64,000 nucleotides of DNA from Flavobacterium aquicola (GTDB taxonomy: Bacteria; Bacteroidota; Bacteroidia; Flavobacteriales; Flavobacteriaceae): assembly GCF_003385115.1 (NCBI RefSeq), contig NZ_QUNI01000002.1:434001-498000 (forward strand), given 5' to 3'. A program made the translations under genes and the position numbers. The notes under the pieces are model-generated. The model saw nothing but the letters and a program-made list of their open reading frames with translations. It was not told the DNA's origin and did not search any database. Positions 1 through 7,280 of this stretch are shown here, in pieces (the stretch's first letter is position 1; each line of letters opens with the position of its first letter).

Positions 1-514
1 AAGTTTCAAATTTTGCATTTGCTGTTCCAGCTATAATCCTCTGCTGTGTCACTTCAGATTTTGAGGCCTGTTTCCACTTTACCATAAAGCTTCTGGCCTG
101 CATAAAAGTAGAAACTCCCAAAGATAAAATGATATAAAACAAATGTGTCCATAACATGTTTTGATTAAAAAACTCTTCTAAGGGCATTTTTCGCAAAATG
201 ATAAAAAGGAAATAATTAATTCCTAAAACAGCCGGTATAGTATATAAAAGAGTAGCTATTACTCCATAATAAACCCTCAAATTCGTCTGTTCCAGCCAGT
301 CCCATTTCCTATCCAAGAGAAGGTTAACAAAGCCATTACCAAACCCTAATCCAAAAGAATACAAAGAACTTAAGACAAATGTAAGAGCAATGTTTTTTAA
401 GCTAAAATCTTCACCTAAAAAAGCTGAAAATATGACTGTAAAAACCATAGAAAGCTTGAAACACATGATTGTTGCGCTTTTCAATTCTCCAAATGTATTT
501 CTATACTCTTTCAT
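1..514 (-). CDS. LytS/YehU-type sensor histidine kinase, N-terminal part (cut by window start)
   Basis: The frame is open from an ATG at 514 down to base 1, giving about 171 residues without a stop, so the gene runs off the window. The visible part is a membrane module with hydrophobic segments at about residues 20-34, 40-62, 77-105 and 122-138, then a basic linker ending in GTANAKFETL. In flavobacterial LytS-family kinases (His_kinase domain, PF06580) a sequence like this directly precedes the phospho-acceptor block LDPHFLFNSL, which would lie outside. It probably senses an envelope signal and would be paired with a LytTR regulator further upstream in window coordinates. It lies 43 bp after the VOC gene on the same strand, so co-transcription is possible. 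The family is inferred from the linker and membrane layout only. Confidence 0.7.
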   Translation of the reverse strand, partial: MKEYRNTFGELKSATIMCFKLSMVFTVIFSAFLGEDFSLKNIALTFVLSSLYSFGLGFGNGFVNLLLDRKWDWLEQTNLRVYYGVIATLLYTIPAVLGINYFLFIILRKMPLEEFFNQNMLWTHLFYIILSLGVSTFMQARSFMVKWKQASKSEVTQQRIIAGTANAKFET

Positions 515-557
515 TTTTAAGTAGGCTTAAAATATTATTATTGTTTGAGGTCAAACA

Positions 558-995
558 TTACGCAGTTTTCAATCCATTCACTTCGAAGCTGATCTTCCAG
601 TTAATTCCAAATCGATCATTGACAATTCCATAATAGGATCCCCAAAACGTTTCATTCATTGGCACTCTCACTTTACCTCCTTTTGAAAGTCTTTTAAACA
701 GCTTATCCGCCTCTTCTTTTTTATCGGTATTAATTGACAGCGAAAAACTATTATAGGAGAAAGTTTCTTTGTGCGCTGCAGCATTGTCAGACCCCATAAG
801 TGTTGCCGTTTTGCTAATGGGAAGAGAAACATGCATAATTTTATTATCCTGCTCCTTAAAAAGGGATCTATCAGTCTCTGGTACGTCTTTATAACGCCCT
901 ATATAATGAAATTCCACTTCAAACACAGCTTTATAAAAATTGAACGCTTCTTCACAATTACCGTTGAAATACAAATAGGGATCGACTGTTATCAT
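558..995 (-). CDS. PhnB-like VOC-fold protein
   Basis: 145 residues. It begins MITVDPYLYFNGNCEEAFNF, the typical opening of PhnB/YjdN-like vicinal-oxygen-chelate proteins (glyoxalase/bleomycin-resistance superfamily, '3-demethylubiquinone-9 3-methyltransferase-like'). The protein is short enough to form one VOC monomer of paired beta-alpha-beta-beta-beta units and ends in a WGSYYGIVNDRFGINW segment, also typical. No signal peptide, so cytoplasmic. Members of this family rarely have a proven reaction and none should be assumed here. It sits between an exported TPR-like protein (38 bp upstream) and a LytS-type kinase (43 bp downstream) on the same strand. Confidence 0.85.
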   Translation of the reverse strand: MITVDPYLYFNGNCEEAFNFYKAVFEVEFHYIGRYKDVPETDRSLFKEQDNKIMHVSLPISKTATLMGSDNAAAHKETFSYNSFSLSINTDKKEEADKLFKRLSKGGKVRVPMNETFWGSYYGIVNDRFGINWKISFEVNGLKTA

Positions 996-1033
996 AACTG
1001 CTGCTTACTATCATTTAATTGTTAAAACTAGTT

Positions 1034-1657
1034 TTATTTTTTACAATTTTTCTGAGATTCCAGAGCTCTTTCTAAACCCCATTTTGGTGAGAAAGGCGTT
1101 GCGGGTTTAAAAGTAGCAAAAAGTTCGACAGCTTTATCAACCTGTACACATAATGGTTTTGTATCTACACCTGTCCATTTTGCTCCTCCCAGCTGATAAT
1201 CTGCTTCGCCAAAAACAATTCTCGGATTATTTGGGTCAATCGCTTTTCCTTTTGCATAAGCTTCCATTACTTTCACAGAATATTTTTGACCGTTTGTCAT
1301 TGGATCAGCCACTACCCATGCCGTGTAAATCAATGCCTGCATCGCATACAATTCTGCATTGTTTTGATCTTTTATCATTTCAATATCAAGAGCATCCTGC
1401 GCTTTTGTAAGCATCAAATCTAGTTTTGTTTTATCTTTTTCTGTAAAAGCACCTGTTGTATTAATTAAGGCTACATAATAATTTGGCAGATAACTGTTTT
1501 TTTCAGCAGCTGCGATTCTTTCAAACATTGCTGAAGCTTCTGTGTTTTTTCCTTCTCCCCAAAGTGCGAAAGCTTTACTCATTCCTTGTTCAAATTGTGT
1601 TTGTGCAGATAATAAACTGCAGATAAAAAAAGCGATTGTAGTGATAATTTTGGTCAT
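1034..1657 (-). CDS. Exported TPR-like protein of unknown function
   Basis: 207 residues with a Sec signal peptide (basic start, hydrophobic core, SAQ cleavage near residue 19). The mature part is alpha-helical and reads like degenerate tetratricopeptide repeats: helix pairs around residues 22-50, 85-115 and 120-150, including KGKAIDPNNPRIVFGEADY, which has the alternation of a TPR unit. It is therefore likely a periplasmic or outer-membrane-associated scaffold. I do not recognise a specific family and no catalytic motif is visible. It could lead a short minus-strand operon with the VOC protein and the LytS-type kinase. Downstream of the TonB receptor it is separated by repeat-rich DNA at 1658-1908. 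Confidence 0.7.
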   Translation of the reverse strand: MTKIITTIAFFICSLLSAQTQFEQGMSKAFALWGEGKNTEASAMFERIAAAEKNSYLPNYYVALINTTGAFTEKDKTKLDLMLTKAQDALDIEMIKDQNNAELYAMQALIYTAWVVADPMTNGQKYSVKVMEAYAKGKAIDPNNPRIVFGEADYQLGGAKWTGVDTKPLCVQVDKAVELFATFKPATPFSPKWGLERALESQKNCKK

Positions 1658-1677
1658 AATTTCTAGTTTTTTTTTAA

Positions 1678-1713
1678 TTAGTTACTAAGTTACTGAGCCG
1701 CTAAGACTCTAAG
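1678..1713 (-). repeat. Octamer-phased repeat array (CTTAGNAA type)
   Basis: Read on the minus strand this 36-base stretch divides into consecutive 8-mers CTTAGAGT, CTTAGCGG, CTCAGTAA, CTTAGTAA and CTAA. The same 8-base phasing appears at 1845-1909 and 15411-15469, so this is a dispersed repeat family, not a chance run. It lies just upstream of the TPR-like gene and carries no reading frame. Confidence 0.7.
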
Positions 1714-1844
1714 TTTTTTTTTGATGATTGAAACTGTGTTGTTAATTTATACTTCAAAAGTATATCGGATTTTATTCTTTTAAAATTAAACAATACCGAA
1801 CTGTTGATTTTGACAGATGAATTGCTTTTTTACAGATTCTAAAT

Positions 1845-1909
1845 TTCTGAGTTACTAAGATTATAAGTTTTTTTCTTAGCAACTTAGTAACTCAGAATCT
1901 TAGCAGCTT
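1845..1909. repeat. Inverted pair of octamer-phased arrays (hairpin)
   Basis: Two CTTAGNAA-type octamer arrays face each other. The left arm at 1845-1859 and the right arm at 1883-1897 are exact 15-base reverse complements, and the right side continues in 8-mers CTTAGCAA, CTTAGTAA, CTCAGAAT, CTTAGCAG to the end of the TonB-receptor gene. The resulting hairpin has a T-rich loop and directly follows the receptor stop codon on the minus strand, so it may terminate or stabilise that transcript. Confidence 0.7.
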
Positions 1910-4068
1910 TACAAATTCTTCAGCTGATTATCGTTTTTATTATCGCTGATTGTCCAGAAAAAACCAATAAAGAAAAATCGATCAGCAGTTGGTGTAACTG
2001 CCTGTCTGTTATACACTCCGCTTGCATCCGGTAATCTTGCATAATCGTATCCGAAAACGTTTTGGTTTCCTAAAACATTCGAAATAGATACATAAAGAAT
2101 TTTTTGTGTTGTCAATAAATACGCCCAGCTTAAACTCAAACTGTTATATGATTTTGTTTTTCCGTTCATAAATACAGTTTCATTTGGGTTGTTATAGGGT
2201 CTTCCTGAACTGTAGCTATTGGTTAAACTGATCTGCGATTTCCAATCAGTTATGAAATATTTTGTAACAACAGATAAACTGTTGGAAGCGATAAAATTTG
2301 GAGTTGCCATGGTTGGAAAATTTTTATAATCTCTTTCCGAATCGATATACGAATAGGAAATCCAATATTCTAAATTTTTATACAAATTACTGTCTCTCCA
2401 AAATATATCCAGCCCTTTTGCATAACCAGAACCATTATTACTGAAAAATGAATTGTATTGGATATCTTTCGAATCATACTGCACCAAATTGCTGTAATCC
2501 TTGTAATAAGCCTCGGCTCTAAAAGTCTGCCCAGGTTTTGTAAACTGATAATTCAAAATATAATGTTTTGCTTTTTCGCTTTCAAACTGATGGTATTTCG
2601 AATATTTAATATAATCGACCACCGGAGCTTGAGAAAAATCACCATAAGCAAAAGAAAACTGGCTGTTTTTAGAAACTTTATAGGCAACTGAAGCTCTAGG
2701 AGCAATATTAGTTTCCTCCAATAAGCTGTTATTCGAAAGGCGTAAACCAACCTTTAACGCTAAATACTTAGAGAAAAGAATATCACCTTCGGTATAAAAA
2801 GCGGCAATGTTCGAATCGTATCCATTTGAGGCTTGAATCGCAATATTATCATCAAACTTTTCATTGAATTTTGTAATAAAATAATCTGCACCAAAAGACA
2901 ACCCAAAATAATTCGAAACATGTTTTCTCAGCTTCAGTTTCAATTGCGCCGCATTTTCCTCACTGTCAACATCACTATTATTATATTTCACTTTATTACT
3001 GTTATAGCCATAACTCATTCCCGAAGTCAAATGCCACCCAGTCCCAAAAGCCCCGCTGTAAGAAGAATTCAGATAAAAATTATTATTGTTTAAATCGGTT
3101 CTGATTTTTTCCTCGAAATTTATATTTTGCTGATTCAAATCAAATTTGGACGAATCGAATGCAGCATATAATTTAAAAATTCCTCTTGCAAAATGATAAC
3201 GATAAACCGATTCACCAGATAAGGACTGGTAAGGACTGTTCCAATCTACATTCTGAGGAATTACTGCCTGATATGGCGCCAGATTCATATAATAGGTATT
3301 GACACTCAACGAACTTTTTTTCCATTTTTGGGTATTTCCCACCCCTAACCCAACAGTCATAAGGGCAATATCTGTTTTATTTTGATCCGGTTCATCCTGA
3401 GTATTCAAAAGCAGGACACTTGATAAAGCTTCACCATATTCAGCAGAATATCCTCCAGTAGAAAAAGCAATTCCACTGAACAAAAATGGAGAAAAACGGC
3501 CGCGTGTAGGTACATTATTAGTTGATGCCCCATACGGCTGCGCTACTCTAAGACCATCTACAAAAGTCTGGGTTTCACTCGCCTCTCCCCCGCGAACAAA
3601 CAAACGCCCATCTTCACCAACAGTCTGCGTTCCAGGCAATGTCTGCAAAGCTGCAACAATATTCCCTGCTGAACCAGCTGTTGTCACAATATCTAATGGT
3701 TTAAGAACAGAAACTCTGGCTTTATTCCCAGACTCTAATGTGCCGGCTGTGATGACAACCGCATCAAGAGCATTTACATTTTCTCTTAATTTAATTGTCT
3801 GCCCTTTAAAATTAGCCACATCAATTTCTTCTTTATAGGTATCATAAATTAAAAAACTCACTGTCAAAAATTGATTTCCCACTGCTTTTGTTTCAAAAGA
3901 AAACTCTCCGGTTTCAGAGCTTGTCGCGCCATCATAAGTCCCTTCAATGTAGATATTGGCTCCAGCAATTGGTTTCCCTTTTTCATTGGTTATTTTACCC
4001 GAAATGGTATTTTGTGAAAATAGTGCGATACTAAATAAAAAAGAAGCTGCTAAAAAAAATGTTTTCAT
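1909..4068 (-). CDS. TonB-dependent outer-membrane receptor
   Basis: 719 residues. A signal peptide ending FSQ (about residue 19) is followed by a carboxypeptidase-regulatory-like beta-sandwich at roughly 20-105 (ISGKITNEKGKPIAGANIYI), a plug domain at about 110-220 (IVAALQTLPGTQTVGEDGRLFVRGG), and then a beta-barrel to the C-terminus. This is the architecture of Bacteroidetes TonB receptors that import siderophores, cobalamin or peptides. It is shorter than SusC proteins and has no SusD partner beside it, so glycan import is less likely. The substrate cannot be read from the sequence. It stands alone, with a -7 promoter box at 4088-4095 and a hairpin just after its stop. Confidence 0.9.
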   Translation of the reverse strand: MKTFFLAASFLFSIALFSQNTISGKITNEKGKPIAGANIYIEGTYDGATSSETGEFSFETKAVGNQFLTVSFLIYDTYKEEIDVANFKGQTIKLRENVNALDAVVITAGTLESGNKARVSVLKPLDIVTTAGSAGNIVAALQTLPGTQTVGEDGRLFVRGGEASETQTFVDGLRVAQPYGASTNNVPTRGRFSPFLFSGIAFSTGGYSAEYGEALSSVLLLNTQDEPDQNKTDIALMTVGLGVGNTQKWKKSSLSVNTYYMNLAPYQAVIPQNVDWNSPYQSLSGESVYRYHFARGIFKLYAAFDSSKFDLNQQNINFEEKIRTDLNNNNFYLNSSYSGAFGTGWHLTSGMSYGYNSNKVKYNNSDVDSEENAAQLKLKLRKHVSNYFGLSFGADYFITKFNEKFDDNIAIQASNGYDSNIAAFYTEGDILFSKYLALKVGLRLSNNSLLEETNIAPRASVAYKVSKNSQFSFAYGDFSQAPVVDYIKYSKYHQFESEKAKHYILNYQFTKPGQTFRAEAYYKDYSNLVQYDSKDIQYNSFFSNNGSGYAKGLDIFWRDSNLYKNLEYWISYSYIDSERDYKNFPTMATPNFIASNSLSVVTKYFITDWKSQISLTNSYSSGRPYNNPNETVFMNGKTKSYNSLSLSWAYLLTTQKILYVSISNVLGNQNVFGYDYARLPDASGVYNRQAVTPTADRFFFIGFFWTISDNKNDNQLKNL

Positions 4069-4087
4069 GATTTTGGTTTTGATGAGG

Positions 4088-4095
4088 CAAATGTA
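4088..4095 (-). promoter_or_regulatory. -7 box for the TonB receptor
   Basis: Minus-strand TACATTTG matches the Bacteroidetes -7 consensus TAnnTTTG and lies 20 bp before the receptor start. No clear TTG -33 element is visible at the usual distance. Confidence 0.5.
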
Positions 4096-4210
4096 TTTTA
4101 ACAGTTTTAGTTAAAAAATATTTAAAAACCCAATTGTAGAAATTCAAGGATGAGTTGTCAATTACTTATTTGTATCTTTAGCTTTTGAGTTTAACTAGAA
4201 ATTATTGTAT

Positions 4211-4669
4211 ATGCTGGAAAGTAAAAGAATTTCGAAACTATATCAGTCCATTTATAATGGCAATCCGTGGCTTGAGGTAACCTTAGAAAACACTTTAAAA
4301 GATGTAACTGCAGAACAGGCTTACAGGAAAATCAACCCAAATTTAAACACAATCTGGGAAATTGTCCATCATCTTATACAATGGCGGAAAAATATTTTGA
4401 GGCGTGTTCAGGGAGAAACAATCATAACGCCTGACCATAATTATTTTGTACCAATAATAGATCCATCCGAAGTAGCCTGGGCACAATCACTGCAGACTCT
4501 GGCAAAATCTCAGGAATCATGGAATGCCTTTTTTGAAGAATTTGATGATGCTGATTTTGACAAAATATACGTCAATAACAATCATACTTATTATGAGCAT
4601 ATTCATGGAATTATCCAGCATGACACTTATCATTTAGGGCAGATTGTCATCTTAAAAAAAATGCTGTAA
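4211..4669 (+). CDS. DinB-family putative metal-dependent protein
   Basis: 152 residues counted from the ATG at 4211; an in-frame TTG at 4205 would add two residues but is a weaker start. The protein is a compact all-alpha fold with the three histidines of the DinB/YfiT superfamily: H54 in the IVHHLIQW helix and H137 and H141 in QHDTYHLGQ near the C-terminus, which bind a divalent metal in known members. Several DinB-like proteins are thiol transferases (bacillithiol, mycothiol), but flavobacterial homologues are uncharacterised. No signal peptide, so cytoplasmic. It is followed after 33 bp by an exported YciI-like protein on the same strand. Confidence 0.85.
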   Translation: MLESKRISKLYQSIYNGNPWLEVTLENTLKDVTAEQAYRKINPNLNTIWEIVHHLIQWRKNILRRVQGETIITPDHNYFVPIIDPSEVAWAQSLQTLAKSQESWNAFFEEFDDADFDKIYVNNNHTYYEHIHGIIQHDTYHLGQIVILKKML

Positions 4670-4702
4670 AGAGTTAAAAATATAATTCAAAACAATTTAG
4701 CC

Positions 4703-5161
4703 ATGAAAAATAACATTCTTTTAATCGCATTTTTGTGCCTGACAGCAATTGGCTTTTCACAGGATGTAGAATCGAAATATGATGAAAAACTGGCAAAATC
4801 ACTAAATGCTGATGAGCGCGGTATGAAGCCGTACGTTTTTTGCATTTTGAAAACCGGAAGTAACACCACAGCCACCGCCGAAGAAAAAACCAATCTTTTC
4901 AAGGGACACATGGACAATATAGGTAAACTTGCAAAAGAAGGAAAACTTGTTTTGGCCGGTCCTTTCATGAAAAACGACCGAAACTACCGAGGTCTTTACA
5001 TCTTTAATGTTGCAACAGTTGAAGAAGCCAAGGCACTGGTAGCAACTGATCCCGCTGTAAAAAGCAATCTTCTGGAAGCAGAACTGACACCTTGGTACGG
5101 AACTGCTGCATTGATGGAAACATTGAAGATTCATGAAAAATTAACCAAAAACAAACTATAG
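4703..5161 (+). CDS. Exported YciI-like protein
   Basis: 152 residues. A signal peptide (MKNNILLIAFLCLTAIGFSQ) precedes a YCII-related ferredoxin-like domain at about residues 42-140. Recognisable pieces are YVFCILKTG, the helix with FKGHMDNIGKLAKEGKLVLAGPF and the strand GLYIFNVATVEEAKALVATDPAV. YciI domains usually occur in the cytoplasm, so export is a lineage-specific variation common in Bacteroidetes. The biochemical role of the family is not settled. It may form a two-gene unit with the DinB-like gene. Confidence 0.85.
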   Translation: MKNNILLIAFLCLTAIGFSQDVESKYDEKLAKSLNADERGMKPYVFCILKTGSNTTATAEEKTNLFKGHMDNIGKLAKEGKLVLAGPFMKNDRNYRGLYIFNVATVEEAKALVATDPAVKSNLLEAELTPWYGTAALMETLKIHEKLTKNKL

Positions 5162-5189
5162 TTTTTGTTCAAACTATAAAAAACACCTA

Positions 5190-5356
5190 CCGAAGACTGT
5201 AAAAAACGACCGAAGCAGGCAATTGTCTGTCCGAAAAGTGTAATTGGTAGTCCGAAGACTGTTTGACGAAGTCCGAAAATCTTTTGATGGAGTCCGAAGT
5301 CCGTTTGACGAAGTCCGAAGACCTTTTGACGGAGTCCGAAGACCTTTTGACGGCAC
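5190..5356. repeat. 21-bp tandem repeat, about eight units
   Basis: Seven consecutive 21-base units fill 5210-5356, each beginning CCGAA and mostly of the form ccgaagacc-ttttgacggagt; a 20-base degenerate unit precedes them at 5190. The last two units are nearly identical and the first ones are diverged, which is typical of expansion at one end. Because 21 is a multiple of three, the minus strand stays open and would encode seven-residue repeats like PSKGLRT. There are no spacers, so it is not a CRISPR array. Whether it is translated or a structured spacer is unknown. Confidence 0.85.
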
Positions 5357-5453
5357 TATTTTTCTCTTCGGATGCCCTATTTTACTGAGCGGAGTGTAAA
5401 AACCATTGAAATGAGAAGAAATTACGTTTTACAGGTTTGTAACTTTAAATTTC

Positions 5454-5461
5454 TATATTTG
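5454..5461 (+). promoter_or_regulatory. -7 box for the unknown exported gene
   Basis: TATATTTG matches TAnnTTTG exactly, 98 bp before the proposed TTG start at 5559. A TTTG sits 14 bp upstream, which is shorter than the usual 17-23 bp spacing, so the -33 element is uncertain. Confidence 0.4.
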
Positions 5462-5558
5462 AGAAAAGAATAAAAACGCTGCAAACTTTTGGTTATATAT
5501 CAAATTTTTGGTGTATATCTGAAAGTTTGTATTGTATATAAACAAATTACCCAACATT

Positions 5559-6374
5559 TTGAAAAAAACAGTCTTCATCTTTAATATTATTTTTAGCACA
5601 TTAATTTTTGCTCAAAATACTGAATCATTAACTCAGCATGAAAAAGAGTATAATGATTTGATAAATTACATCCCAAAAAATATTAAATCTGATTCAATTA
5701 TTGAACCTGAAAATCGATTTCTAAAGGTCGAGTTAAATACAATATGCAGTTTAATAATTTTCAGCGGAATAAGATCTGAATTAGAAATTAATGAAACTGA
5801 CAATAAATGGTTAGACAATAGAATTGAACAAATAGCAACTGCACTATTTCTCGATGGAAAAAGAATCTTGATTAGTACTGTTGGCGGTTATTCAGGCTGT
5901 CCAGATAAGAAGATTGATACTCTTTATTTAAATAATATAAAAATTACAGATTTAAAATTCTGTCATGGTTGTACAGATAGGTACCTAGACGAAAAATTCA
6001 TCGAAATATTTAACAAAAAAATGTATTCTTTGATGAAAATTGAGCCACCAAATAGGAAAACGAGCTCATTCTATGGAGAATATAAAGGTCGTAATAAAGA
6101 TAAATTTGAAATGAAATTAGTTCTAAAAGATGATAGAACGTTCAAATTTTGGTTAAATAAAGGACATGGTTCGGATTTCACCGAAGGCTTATGGAAAAAC
6201 GAAGACGATTTACTGACTTTAAACTCGAAAATTTTAAGTAAAAATGATGAAATAAGCACAACAATATCTAGCGCAAAATGGATAAATTTCAACAATTTAA
6301 AATTTAATTTAAAGAAGAATAAACTAATTGAATTAAATGACCAAAAGCGAAAATTAAAAAAAGCAGTTGAATAA
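5559..6374 (+). CDS. Exported protein of unknown function
   Basis: About 271 residues if translation starts at the TTG at 5559, which places a clean signal peptide (KKTVFIFNIIFSTLIFAQ) at the very N-terminus. The frame extends back to another TTG at 5532, but there is no ATG in this stretch. The mature protein has two parts: an N-terminal domain with five cysteines (C72, C123, C144, C147 and one nearby GCPD motif counted from the longer start) and a C-terminal beta-rich part at about 185-270 (YGEYKGRNKDKFEMKLVLKD, then FWLNKG and GLWKNEDD) resembling lipocalin-like domains of Bacteroidetes. I do not recognise the family. It is unusually AT-rich, with a basic C-terminus. Confidence 0.6.
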   Translation: MKKTVFIFNIIFSTLIFAQNTESLTQHEKEYNDLINYIPKNIKSDSIIEPENRFLKVELNTICSLIIFSGIRSELEINETDNKWLDNRIEQIATALFLDGKRILISTVGGYSGCPDKKIDTLYLNNIKITDLKFCHGCTDRYLDEKFIEIFNKKMYSLMKIEPPNRKTSSFYGEYKGRNKDKFEMKLVLKDDRTFKFWLNKGHGSDFTEGLWKNEDDLLTLNSKILSKNDEISTTISSAKWINFNNLKFNLKKNKLIELNDQKRKLKKAVE

Positions 6375-6517
6375 TAAACACAGGGGTTACAACCGTTTTA
6401 CAAGGAACTTATCTTTAACTGCAATAATCCGTTACGAATTTTGCGACTTTTCCAAGCACTGAAACGTCACAATCTCCGCCATAAAAGTTTTTTAATAATT
6501 CTAAAAAAAACAAAAAA

Positions 6518-6778
6518 ATGCCACACCTTTTAGCAAAACTCCGCAACGTCCCTTTTGAAACCATCAAACAGATTTTAGAAAATGACAAAGCTTTTCATGC
6601 TACAGAAGAAATGTATCTAGAGCATATTTGGCAGAATGCCGATGATGAAAATGAAGTGCAATTTCTGTTCAGAATCAATTCTATTGAGAACACTAAAAAG
6701 TTAATTGAAAAATTACATAGTAAAGCATTGGAACAAGATCCAAAAGCAAATCTGCCTAACATGACCTATTTAAAATGA
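6518..6778 (+). CDS. Small unknown protein translationally coupled to VOC gene
   Basis: 86 residues, no signal peptide. The sequence is alpha-helical with an acidic middle (NADDENEVQFLFRINS) and a fold that could resemble ferredoxin-like small domains. I do not recognise a family. Its TGA stop overlaps the ATG of the next gene (ATGA), which implies translational coupling and a shared role with the glyoxalase-like protein. Confidence 0.7.
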   Translation: MPHLLAKLRNVPFETIKQILENDKAFHATEEMYLEHIWQNADDENEVQFLFRINSIENTKKLIEKLHSKALEQDPKANLPNMTYLK

Positions 6779-7164
6779 TTAAATTAAACAAAATACATCA
6801 CATTGCTGTTCTTTGTTCCGATTATGAAAAATCAAAGCATTTTTATACAGCTGTTTTAGGACTTACAATAGTCCAGGAAATCTACCGCGAAGAACGGCAA
6901 TCCTACAAACTCGATTTAGCACTGAACGGAAATTATATTATTGAATTATTTTCTTTTCCAGCCCCGCCAAAACGCCCGTCTAGACCAGAAGCTGCCGGAC
7001 TGCGACACTTAGCTTTTGAAGTAAATAACGTGGAAGAAACAAGACAATATATATTGAATCAAAACTGCACTGCTGAAGAAATACGCATAGACGAATTTAC
7101 TGATAAGAAGTTTTTCTTTATCGCTGATCCAGATAACACTCCTATTGAATTTTACGAGCAATAA
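6775..7164 (+). CDS. VOC-family protein, GloA2/YaeR type
   Basis: 129 residues that form one full VOC unit. It opens with IHHIAVLCSDYEKSKHFYTAVLGL and has NYIIELFSFP, LRHLAFEVNNVEETR and a final NTPIEFYEQ, which supply the H/E/H/E metal-ligand positions of the glyoxalase I superfamily. The match is closest to the YaeR (GloA2) branch, a lactoylglutathione-lyase-like subgroup with no firmly established substrate. Cytoplasmic. It starts inside the stop codon of the upstream 86-residue gene. Confidence 0.9.
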   Translation: MIKLNKIHHIAVLCSDYEKSKHFYTAVLGLTIVQEIYREERQSYKLDLALNGNYIIELFSFPAPPKRPSRPEAAGLRHLAFEVNNVEETRQYILNQNCTAEEIRIDEFTDKKFFFIADPDNTPIEFYEQ

Positions 7165-7230
7165 TTGCCATTTTCTCAATTTTAACATAATAAAAGGAGT
7201 CTTTTTTAGGAGAATACCGCATTGATTCTT

Positions 7231-7238
7231 TAATTTTG
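7231..7238 (+). promoter_or_regulatory. -7 box for the ClC gene
   Basis: TAATTTTG matches TAnnTTTG 42 bp before the ClC start. A short poly-T tract lies at about the -33 distance, without a clear TTG. Confidence 0.45.
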
Positions 7239-7280
7239 CGAAACGTATAAACTTTTTACGCTTTACAAAAAACACTTCTG

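Noticed and set aside
5174..5356. Minus-strand frame with seven-residue repeats (PSKGLRT type)
   Set aside because: It is an open-frame by-product of a 21-base tandem repeat; there is no promoter or homology to support a protein, so it is reported only as a repeat.
5190..5356. Possible CRISPR array
   Set aside because: Units abut directly without spacers and there are no cas genes.
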